A DNA stretch of 64,000 nt from Petunia secreta (Eukaryota; Streptophyta; Magnoliopsida; Solanales; Solanaceae), in the NCBI GenBank assembly GCA_029990175.1, contig JARKIP010000017.1:13348001-13412000 (forward strand), read 5' to 3'. A model generated the notes under the pieces. The model was not told the DNA's origin, searched no databases, and saw only the letters and a list, made by a program, of their open reading frames with translations. This document shows, in pieces, positions 54,703-64,000 of this stretch (position 1 is the first letter of the stretch; every line of letters begins with the position of its first letter). Position numbers and translations under genes: made by a program.

Positions 54703-57700
54703 TTAATGATAAACTTCTCCCCGCTTTGGACCAGCCTTCTTCTTGAACTGAATTCCTGTAACCTCATCCCCACTGATGGAACGTTCGTCCTGCTTTGTTT
54801 TTGCATAGTGCCAGAGTAGTGTTCCCAACCTGCTACGGTAAATATCAACATCAAAGTCAGCAGGTGGTTGATCGAATCCACATGAAAAATACTCAATATA
54901 TGTTGCAATGTACACACCACAGTCGCTGCAAACACAACAAAAACAAAATTTAAGTAAAAAAAACTACATAATAGAAATAGTAACAAAAATGTATTTGTAA
55001 AATACATACAATGATCCAAAACTTTGTTTTGGAAGATCTGTAATTGTAACAACGGAGAACAGATCTGTCGCAGATTTTTTTTTTGAAAGCTAGGTTTAAC
55101 TTCCAATCAATGTCAAGCCTTGCACCATAGAAGCTGGTGACTAAAAGGTAACGAGGCAAGACAACAGCCAATTTTTGAACTAGACCACGCACAGGAGCAC
55201 TAGATCTTCCACGCATAGAATCAAACAACCAAATGCACCTCTTTTTGAATGCCACAACAACCAACACCCATTGAAATTTCTCTTTAACATGCAATTGGAC
55301 TAAAACATAATCAACGTTAACCCATGGGGTGATTCCAATCAGCCTAAATCCCATAACATACTGCGCTATAAGATCATCATTAGACACCACAGTCGAATTG
55401 TTCTTACTAGCTTTGTACGCCTTAAAACGTCTTCAACCATATTCTTGAAATAGCAATCAGTAGTGGTGAACTTACGTGAAACATCATGACCATATTTTCC
55501 TTTCTTCCTCAAGTAGTAAAAGACAACATCAACGTGCTGGACATTTTAAACACGCACAATCAAAAAGGCTATACATAACAATCAGGAATATAAATATACA
55601 AATGAGATAAATGTATACAGGTTCATACAGTTTTATACAAAAAAAATACAGGAAAATAACAATCAGTTGATACACATTCATACAGGTATATACAGACACA
55701 TACATACCTGGTCATTCAAAGTCCCTCCACTGTGCAGCAACGTCCGAAACCATTCCTTCCTTTCAACTTTCACAACTCCTAATGCAAAAGGCTGCGGAAT
55801 TTGATTAGCTTCTCTTGGATAAAGTGACTTCCTGATGATTCACAAAAATAAAACAAAACAAATTATGACAAAGGAATACAAAAGGAAAAATACCATCAAC
55901 ATTACAAATAAAAGGAAAAATACCCTCGATTGCTTGGCTCGATCCCATCCTCAACCCATGCAACAAATGCATTTTCCAGATCTTGGTCAACGTCAACATC
56001 AATATTATAAATAAAAGGATGTTTTGTCTAAAAGATTTTTGGTCCCGGTGAATTGAGGACCCAAGGAGACTTGCCATACCTCCCTGGATGCCTCATGCGT
56101 GCAATCAACTGCTCAGGTGTGACAGAATCATCTCCATCACTCGAGATAAAAACAATCTGGGATTCCTGCTCATCAAGAACTGGTGCGTCGGGGTGACTGT
56201 TGTCATCAGAAGATGTATCTTCACTTGGGGCATCCTCTAATAGGTTGTCAGAATCCATCTCTTTACAATCAACATTTTGAGTAGGTTGGTTATCAGCTGG
56301 TACAACCACCACTGCCTTACACATAGACATAGCTCTTGCGATACCTACATCGATCTCATCATACGCAGACGGAGGAAAATCAGGAAAATTGGGATCAATA
56401 GAAAATTTGGGCAATTGATCACCATCTGGCTTCAGAACAGCTAATGGTCCCACACTAACAACCTGCTACAATATATGGAAAATACATTAATATACAGAAA
56501 ATACACTTAAATACAAAGAAATACACAAAAATACAAAAAAAAAAAAAAAGTACATACACTGTCCACTCGAGCTTCACTTCCACAGTCCACATTACCAACA
56601 TGTTCAGAGCCTTTACTAAAATCCCCAATCGAAAAACTTGGTCCATCATATAGAAGATAAGTAGAATCCTTCTGATCGAGTACTCCACAAATGATACCTG
56701 GCAGATCCTCTCTGCGACCAGCATGTTCACGCTGTCTATAAACTCCAGGCGAAACAGCCTGTATCAAGAAACAAAATGGTTCAACTTTTCCGGCGGTTCG
56801 ATCCAAACATATAAAAAAAAGACACAAAAACATACATTACTACTAAGTGGGGTAGCAGTATGTTGCACTGGAGTGCAAACTTTTCCAGCGGTTCGATCCA
56901 AAAATCTAGAACCATGGCCAACAGATGGAGCATCAGAAACACCCTGTTTACAAAACAAAACATTTGTATACATTAGGAAAAGTATACATAAATAATAGAA
57001 TAGAAGCAACCACACATACAAAGGTGTTGGCGTCGCTATCAGCAGGTTGCATAGAAGGACCGCCTTCAAAGGTACTGCCATATTGAGAATCACCAGCTCG
57101 ATTATCATGTTCATCCACAACAAGGCTACTTCTAATACCCTGTTGAAATAAGAAATAGTTACAAAAACAAATCACAAATACAACAATGTATTTATAAAAA
57201 AGGTAAATCATTAGAATAAATTACCTTCAAGCGAGCAAACACCTCACTAAATGAGTTACTAAGGAAAGCATGAGGATTAGTAAATTGAGAATCAACCTAC
57301 AAAACAAATACAAAACAAAGTACAGAAAGGTCAACTTGCAAGCATTCAAAATCAACAAGATGCTAAACATAAAAACAAAACATACATGCGTCTAGTAATC
57401 CTGAAAGACAGTAGTCAACTGCTGCAACTGAGCCACAACATCACTTAGATGATCAGGTTGGGACGCATGAATAGGTTGTTTCTGATGCTGCATGTTTTGA
57501 AAGGGGATGGGTATAGACGCAGAAGCAGGCAGTCGAGTGGCGACACTTTTTCTAGGAAGGGCCTTAGTTACAATGACAGCAGCATCATCCAAAGGAGGCA
57601 AGTTGAATTTCTATACCTCAGCATGAGTTGGAACAATATTGGTAAACACCAACTACAAAAAACAAACAACACAATAATCGTTAACGAAATGTGTACAAAG

Positions 57701-59628
57701 GCATACAAATACATGAAAAAAGAACACAATAAAAGTAAATGTAACAATTTTTTACCTCAGCTCTTGTGCCACTAAATATTCCTTTGGACGGATTGCTAGA
57801 CTTAGGTTGATTGACAATAGCTTTCCAATTGAGAATCCTAGGAGTTAATTTACCAACACGAGTAGCAACTTTGCGATCAATCACCGAACAACATCCATAA
57901 AACAAAACTTGTATTGCAAGCGGCAACCCACCAATACGATAAAATTTCAAATGAGGATATAGCTTCTGGCTAATGGTTTCAAGCAATAACATAGACGAAC
58001 ATTTGCCCCATGGATAAGTAAGATATGCCCCTGATTCAACCAAATCAAAGTGTTCCTTGGGTATGTACTGACCACTGTCAGTAGATAACACAAATACATG
58101 TAGAAAATACAGAACATCCAACTTCACGGCATCTTCATCACCAATCCAACGCTTACCAGCGAAATATTTGATTAACTCACTCCTACACACCTTTTCCTGA
58201 CTGGGGAAATAGCTCGACATAAGCCTATTAGGAGTAGCATCAGCAACAACTATATCATCCCCAAAGCAATTCAAACCTGTTATAACTGCAAAGTCTCTTA
58301 GGCCAAACCACAATCGCGTACCATTAACCATAATAGTAAACTCATTGGGGCGGTCTGATATAACATCAAGTGGTGAATTAATTGGTATTGACAAAAATTG
58401 TGGTAGATCCAAGAAGTACCCAAAGCAGGTCTGCCAAAAAAATTGCAACTGAACATGTGTCAAAGTGTCCTCTAATATGGTAACAATGTCATAACGAGTT
58501 GTCGCAGTCCAGTGATCGACAACAGAAACAATATCTGCAGGAACATAAAAGTTGCAACCCTATATATGGACAAAATAAAGAAGTAAAATTAACAATAAGG
58601 ATATACAAAAGAGCATACAAAATATACAAATTCATTTAACAAAAGAGCAAAAGGCAAAAGAATAAGCAAGAACATACATGATAAGTCTACATAGGTACGC
58701 ACATGAATAAGTCTATTTTAAATATGAAGACACATTTTAAACAAGGGACATACAAAAATATACAAGCACCCACAGGTCTATACATTAATATCCAAGACAC
58801 ATAAAGAAAATACACAGTTTACACAAAAATATACATATTATGTCTATTTTAAACAGGAACATACAAAATATACAAGCGAATACAGGTTTATACATCAATA
58901 GCCGAGAAACATACAGAAATATACAGGAAAATACACAGTTTACACAAAATTATACATATCATGTCTATTTTAAATAGGAAAATACAAAATATACAAGCGA
59001 ATACAGGTTTATATATCAGTAGCCGAGAAACATACAGAAATATATAGGAAAATACATAGTTTATACAAAAATATACATATCATGTTTATTTTAAACAGGA
59101 ACATACAACATATACAAGAGAATACAGGTTTATACATCAATAGCCGAGAAACATACAAAAATATACAGGAAAATACATAATTTACACAAAAAATTTACAG
59201 TTTACACAAAAATATACAAATTTAACAAAAAAAAAAAAACAGTAAAATACATGTTTAGACATGTTTACTAGGAAAACATACACAAATATACAATAAAATA
59301 CAACATGAAAACAAAAATAAATAATAATACATACAATTTCCTCAGAGCAAGATTGATTTTGTGCGAGAACTCCACACCGGTCAAATTTTCTCCTTTTCAA
59401 CTTAACATCAGCGTCGATTTCATCGACGAAATCATCATCCACCACACGTTTACCTTTATCCTCATCTCTCAACTTCCGTTTACCAGGTTTACCATCCGGC
59501 GAAACTTCAGGACTACTAAGTCCAACTGACCGCCCTCGTCGAAGTCCCTGAACAACCGGCGAACCTTCATGACGTGATTTCATACGCTTTTCACGATCTA
59601 ACGGTGAACTATTTGACTTTTGAGACAT
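54703..59628 (-). pseudogene. Ulp1/C48-protease-like gene with DUF1985-type domain, 11 exons, decayed
   Basis: Exons inferred on the minus strand: 59628-59335, 58559-57756, 57652-57386, 57296-57225, 57139-57020, 56943-56836, 56758-56558, 56462-55924, 55831-55708, 55536-55010 and 54925-54703. All have GT-AG borders and, up to exon 9, consistent phase. Exon 1 is basic (RKLRDEDKGKR). Exon 2 holds a DUF1985-like domain (FGLRDFAVITGLNCF). Exons 8-11 hold the C48 region with FQWVLVVVAF, the Asp in WLFDSMRG and the Cys in DCGVYIATY. The usual catalytic His before WVL is Gln. In-frame TAGs lie at 57611, 57392 and 56028. Frameshifts lie near 55425 and in an A10 run near 55073-55082. Relatives are de-SUMOylating proteases captured by MULEs. 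This copy should be inactive. Confidence 0.83.
58734..59215. repeat. 121-bp minisatellite in intron 1 of the Ulp1-like gene
   Basis: Four units start at 58734, 58846, 58967 and 59088 (112, 121 and 121 bp apart). Each carries ATTTTAAACAGGAACATAC, ATACAGGTTTATACATCA, TAGCCGAGAAACATAC and a TTTACACAAAAATATACATAT end. Confidence 0.93.
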
Positions 59629-60220
59629 TTTCAATCAAATTGAAGCACGTATTTGAGAAATTCTGGCAAAACTTTGCCGGCGACAAAACCCTAAATTGAT
59701 AACTATGAAAAAATTAAAGAGGAAAAAACATTGAAGAGAGAATAAACTGTAGAGTTGTTTGAGAAAAATGGAGAAAGGGTAAAGGGAAAATACAAAAACC
59801 GCTAAAATAATGTGGGAAATTCCTGTTTTTCCCCTTATGGTATGTTTTGAAATTAATTTAAAAGTATTGTTATGTTACGTAAATTTTGAAAAGTATTGTT
59901 ATGTTACGTTATTAAGCTGTCTAGAGCGTCAACTCGCGTAAATTTTCCTTTAGAATAATATAGATATAGATATAGATTTATTTCTCTTTTTTTTTTGTCA
60001 TTCTTTTATTATTCTTTTCTCCTTTTCCGTTTTCACTATTCTTGTTTTTTTTTTGTTTTTTTAATTCTTTTTTCTTTCTATTTTCTTTCTTTTTTCTTTC
60101 TCCTGTTTCTAGCATTATTCATGTCTCCCTATGTTTTTATTTTTTAATTTATTTTCTTTCTCCGTAATCTTATTATACTCATTTTTTTTATCCAAAAAAA
60201 CATACCTTGTTCACAAACAC
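59629..60220. other. 5' flank of the Ulp1-like gene and T-rich DNA
   Basis: 59629-59830 is likely the leader and promoter of the minus-strand gene. 59857-59910 holds two copies of AAAAGTATTGTTATGTTACG, possibly near the MULE end. 59970-60190 is a T-rich stretch. No gene is seen. Confidence 0.4.
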
Positions 60221-60221
60221 A

Positions 60222-60636
60222 AAAATTGAAATATTTTATTTGCTCGATAGTATCTCACACTTTTATCCAAACATAACAAGGTATATCGAAAGAGTATACA
60301 GTATACCAAAAAGGTATATTCTGTTCAAAATAACAATAATTGAAATACTCATTTGCTCGATAGCATCTCACACTTTGATCCAAACACAAAAGGTTATACC
60401 AAAAGAGAATACAATATATCAAAAAATATACTTCTTTAAAAATAATAAAAATTAAAATATATATGTCTTCTGAAACATTTTTCACTTCGATTCAAACACA
60501 AAAGGGTATACCAAAAAGTATACAGTATACCAAAAGGGTATACTTTATTCAAAACAACAAAAACTGAAATATTTATTCGCTTGGTAGCATAGCATACTTG
60601 GATCCAAATATAAAAAGGTATACCATAAGATTATAC
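60222..60636. repeat. Four-copy tandem repeat of about 113 bp
   Basis: Units start at about 60223, 60337, 60447 and 60560. Each has AATTGAAATA, GCTCGATAG-ATCTCACAC, ATCCAAACA-AA and one or more GGTATAC/GTATACC motifs. The fourth unit is cut by the LTR that starts at 60637. Confidence 0.88.
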
Positions 60637-61472
60637 TGATGCGGGGCAAATTGGACCAAGACACCAACCATCAAGAGCCAAGCTTGAGAGCACAAAGAAG
60701 ACAAGTTAAGGGTTCCAGAGGAGGGTTCGAGAGTGATTTGAAGCCGCATGCTACCATTGGTATGGAGGGTGGAGCACCCCAAGACCAAAGTGGAGCACCC
60801 CAAGATGAACATCCCAAGATGAAGGTGGAGCACCCCAGGAAGAGGGCGGACCGCCCATCTTTCAAAACCCTCAAACTTTGGTTAAGTGTGGAATTGTCCA
60901 CTCTCTGGATTTTGGGAGGGCGGAGCGCCCCTCTGCAGAGGCGGGCGCCCCAAGCACAACACTTAGACAGAGGGCGGGCGCCCTGAAGGGGAGGGTGGAG
61001 TGCCTCCCCCCTGTTGCAAGCTATCCGAAATTTCTCATGTTTTGTGGTGTAATTTCAACTTTGGCCCTAAGTGGCTTCTATTGTTTTAACGCACTTTGGG
61101 GGGGGGGGGGGGGGTATTTAGGACCTTTCATTACATGTTGTAGAAGACTATAAAAGTCTTCATTAGGTCATTTATTTCATTACTTAGTTGATGAATCTTG
61201 AATAGAGAAGAAAGAAAAGAGAGGTATTGCCTTCTTTGTGGAAGCTTGAAGCTTCATGTATCACTTAAACTTGGAATCCACGGGAATCATCCTAGTATGA
61301 TTCCTTTGTTTGGTTCGAGTCTCTCTTTCTCCCTTGGAATCAATCTACATTAGTAAGTTTGATTCATTCTTTCTTCTTATTTCTTGCCTTCCCAATCCTT
61401 ATTTCTTGGTTATCTCATTTTACTTGCTTCCGCTTGTATTGTTATTTTCTTCCGCGTATATACCCTGTATCA
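60637..61472 (+). repeat. 5' LTR, 836 bp
   Basis: Contains GC palindromes (GGGCGGACCGCCC near 60845, GGGCGGAGCGCCC near 60918, GGGCGGGCGCCC near 60972), a run of 17 G at 61098-61114, and TATAAAAGTC near 61149. Its last 330 bp resemble 1-336. Confidence 0.85.
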
Positions 61473-61475
61473 GTT

Positions 61476-61487
61476 TGGTATCAGAGC
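61476..61487 (+). other. Primer binding site
   Basis: TGGTATCAGAGC, three bases after the LTR end; initiator-Met tRNA complement. Confidence 0.9.
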
Positions 61488-62434
61488 GCGGATAGTTTTT
61501 GTTCTTATAAACCCTCGATCGTGCCATGTCATCTTTGTGATTGTTGTTTAGTTGTTCTTGTTGTTCTTATTGGAAGAAACAAAAAAAATTAAAAAAGTTG
61601 AAAAAATTACAAAAAATTGTTGGAACTTGTCGGATTGGATCACCCAAACATTGAAAATCATTGAGGTTTGTTCTATATTTGATTCTCTTTATTTTGGTAC
61701 CAAAATTTCATGATTTGCTGATGTATTTCAAAACTTGAAGAACTCAAATTCCCAAAATTTTCCAAAACCCTAGAATTCTTGCTTCAAAATCAAAATCGAT
61801 TGATTGTTATTTGTTTGGGGTTAAAATCTATTGGGGAATGTTTAGAATCATCATATACATCTTTGGATATCATTAGAATGGAAACTAACTTGAAAACCAT
61901 TGAAAAATTGGGTGTAAAAGCCAAGAACACGATTTTCGGACTGTGCTGAAGAACACAGTAGGTGGACCGCCCACTCTGGGAGGCTGACCACCCACTTTTG
62001 GGCAGCTCTCTTGATCTCTGTAGTCCGCCATTTACAGAGGCGGGGCGCCCACTTTCCTGAAGGTTTTCGGGTAGTTCCTTTGCCTAGGTTTTTATTATTC
62101 TTTGCCTCCGGGTTTCTTGGTTAGTATTTCTAGGGTAATTAGCCTACTCAAAAGACACTAAATTTCTAGCATCTTAGGGCATTTGTGCGTAGAGGAGATT
62201 AGAATTGAAAGAAGAGTCGTAGAACTTTCTTTGATCTCAAGTGCGCACTCTAAATAACCGTCCAACCATAGATTCCCATTAACTCCATTCTGAATCAATA
62301 CTTAGACATACTAGTTGCGATCACCGTGGTTTCTAAGAGACTAAGGCCTTGCCCTTGAATGTTCATATATTGAGTGATACACGTGATGAGTGATTTTTGT
62401 TAGGTTCTTTCTCTTGTTGTTGCAACTAGGTCGG
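61488..62434 (+). other. 5' leader of the second non-autonomous Gypsy element
   Basis: Non-coding, with GTGGACCGCCCAC near 61963 and GAGGCGGGGCGCCC near 62037. It ends in a pyrimidine-rich stretch and CAACTAG immediately before the first ATG, like the splice-acceptor-like end of the leader at 20340. Confidence 0.6.
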
Positions 62435-64000
62435 ATGAATATTGCGGAGGTTATGACTCATGGGGGGATGATGTGGGTTGTTATGACTCATGTGATGATA
62501 ATGGATACTATTGTTCCTACGTTGATGATGATGGGTATTGCTATGATGATTCGGGGAACCAAGGCTCGTATGGTGATGAAGCGGGTTACTATGATGCTCA
62601 TGAGGCTTATGAAGACTATGAGGCTTGTGGAGATGAATGTGAAGATCCTTATGCTTCTAGTCAAGAAGTCGAAGATAGTGACGCTTCAAGGTTTTAATGT
62701 TCCTACTTACTCTTTTATTGATGAATTTGAGCATGATGATAGTGACATAGAGAGAATTGACGATGAAGTTGATTATACAAATTGTTCATTTACATCTTCT
62801 ATTGGTGTTGCTAATGGTATGCAAGGGAGTAGTAGAAGTCCTTCCATTAATTTGGGAGGAGGTGGTGGTTGTTCCATGGGAAAAGGGAGGCTAGCATCTT
62901 CTAGTTGTGCTAAACGACTTAATGCCCCTAATTCCCATGTGAAGGGTGACTTGAGAAGTGGTATTGCTTTTGCTACAAAGGGTTTGAATTATTCTATCAA
63001 TGCCGTGAGAGGTATGGGTAGTTATAGTAGGAGTAGTGCTATTGGCTATGGAACCAAAGTGAGAAGTTCATATGGGTTTCATGGTGAGACTCCTTCGCTG
63101 ACTTTCAACAGCACTTCTAATGTTGGAAGAGTGACGGAAATTGGAAGTTATCCTAGTAGTGGTGCTAGGAGAGGAGGGATAAGGGAGACCCAAGTTGTTG
63201 GTGTTGACAATTATGGGCATTCAAGTTCTCTCTTGGATGCATCTCTACAAAATTTGGGTAGACGTAGGTTCGTTATTGAGGTAAATGGTATTGGAGGATA
63301 CTTGCTCAAGATTGGTGATACCGATGCCAATTGTATTAGCACCTCTTTAGTTGATAATTCAAGGATACCATGCCGTGCGCTAGAGTATCCTTATGAGTAT
63401 GATGGAGTGTGGGTTTCCAAGGAAGCTCGGGTGCTCCTATCTCATAGGAACTACAAGAGTTATGTTTGGTGTGATGTGTATTCCATGCAACATTTTGATG
63501 TTTGGCTAGGTGAGCCATGGTTGCATGACAAGAGGGTGTGATATAGTGTTTTGAAGGATGCGTATCTTGTGGGCATAGGTCAAAGGGTCTATGATTTTGT
63601 ACCTTATCGGGCAAGAGGCCAATTGCCTACTAGTGCACCTTCTTTGACTATGCAAAGGAGCAAGGAGAAAGAACTTCATTCCATGGTTGAAAAAGAGCAC
63701 TTAAGGAGTCCTACAAACACAAGAAATGGTGGGACTAGTGCAAGAATAGAGTTGACAAGTGTCAACAAGGTGATCCCAAAACCTAAAGTTCCAAAGCCAA
63801 GTGGTTCACCAACAAAGAAGAAGGAGACATCAAGTGATGAGTCTCCAAGTCCTAGATTCTGGGTTGATGTAAAGAGTCTACCTACTCCGGCTATGGGCAT
63901 TCTCGGGCCTCGTCCCAACTCGCCCGAATATGAGAGACAAAAGATTGAGAGGAATAAGGGAGTGATCGGTGACATCTCTCAAGTCGAAAAAGGAGAGGTC
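62435..64000 (+). pseudogene. Broken gag/protease-like ORF, runs off window
   Basis: From ATG 62435 one frame reads a Met-rich stretch, while the +1 frame (to 62697) reads an acidic Asp/Tyr/Gly-rich segment that looks more like real protein. A frameshift near 62690 would join it to the downstream frame. That frame continues with FIDEFEHDDSDIERIDDEVD, a Ser/Gly-rich region, and a FDVWLGEPWLHDKRV segment that resembles the end of a Gypsy protease (compare LLFGRPWQFDR in the 20344 ORF). TGA at 63539-63541 interrupts, and the same frame continues to the window end (GPRPNSPEYERQ). No gag domain or zinc knuckle was recognised, so the N-terminal part has diverged or been replaced. Confidence 0.6.

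Larger units (their letters stand above)
27600..59950. mobile_element. Putative large Mutator-like element with transposase and Ulp1-like genes
   Basis: This is an inferred unit: a plus-strand mudrA-type pseudogene (31635-34456) and a convergent minus-strand Ulp1/C48-like pseudogene (54703-59628), with their 3' ends only about 1.2 kb apart once the 19.0 kb LTR array is removed. Such Ulp1-carrying MULEs are known in plants (KAONASHI-type). The region between the genes and in the introns shares a vocabulary of GTATAAA/CTGTAT-type repeats. The ends are approximate: I could not prove terminal inverted repeats or a 9-bp duplication. Two retroelement insertions split the unit. Confidence 0.5.
60637..64000 (+). 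mobile_element. Second non-autonomous Gypsy-type element (5' part only)
   Basis: LTR 60637-61472 starts TGATGCGGGGC and ends CTGTATCA. A primer binding site at 61476-61487 follows, then a GC-palindrome leader and a broken gag/protease-like frame that runs off the window. It shares layout, leader palindromes and the ILGPRPNSPEYERQKIERNKG-type region (compare PIEREKIERSEG in the 20344 ORF) with the complete element at 18370. It interrupts the 113-bp tandem repeat. No right-hand LTR is in view. Confidence 0.85.

Overview
The window is plant nuclear DNA dominated by transposable elements. It is most likely from a Solanaceae genome. The evidence is: LTR retrotransposons primed by the initiator-Met tRNA (TGGTATCAGAGC), a TS/Au-type SINE with a GTT-repeat tail, spliced genes, AT-rich intergenic DNA and a plant TrmO-type gene. 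There are no bacterial operons, rRNA genes or CRISPR arrays. The species cannot be fixed from the sequence alone.

Layout. 1-7500 is a pile of nested, broken retroelements: a Gypsy LTR tail (1-336) abuts a 3'-truncated minus-strand Copia element (337-4320). That Copia element sits inside the gag of another minus-strand Gypsy element (4321-5985), followed by a truncated long LTR (5986-7500). 7501-18369 is the only host-like stretch. It carries one apparently intact minus-strand gene with nine exons (8934-15604), a plant homologue of the tRNA t6A37 N6-methyltransferase TrmO, with a 1.0 kb non-autonomous Mutator-like element in an intron. An hAT-type MITE and a SINE lie upstream. 18370-24779 is a complete, young, non-autonomous Gypsy element (TSD CTACA) whose single 1269-codon ORF has gag and protease, but where reverse transcriptase and integrase should follow it carries a long unrecognised acidic/Ser-rich region. 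24780-27510 holds a (GA)63 microsatellite and several diverged tandem repeats.

From about 27.6 to 59.9 kb lies what I interpret as an old, large Mutator-like element. It has a decayed mudrA-type transposase on the plus strand (31635-34456) and a convergent, decayed Ulp1/C48-protease-like gene with a DUF1985-type domain on the minus strand (54703-59628). Two later insertions split it: a degenerate 2.78 kb solo LTR (28692-31475, TSD ATATC) and a 19.0 kb Tekay/Del-type chromovirus array (35145-54148). The array has the structure LTR-internal-LTR-internal-LTR and a single pair of AATGT target-site duplications. The distribution of SNPs among its three LTRs shows that the middle LTR is a recombinant of the outer two, as expected for unequal crossing-over.

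60.2-64.0 kb has a four-copy 113-bp tandem repeat cut by the 5' LTR of another non-autonomous Gypsy element, which runs off the window. Across the window, disrupted TE reading frames contain stops that could nearly all arise by C-to-T (or G-to-A) transitions, consistent with decay of methylated DNA. The strongest candidates for something new are the recombinant three-LTR array, the gag-protease-unknown fusion ORF with GC-palindrome arrays in its LTR and leader, and the Ulp1-bearing MULE with a changed catalytic His.
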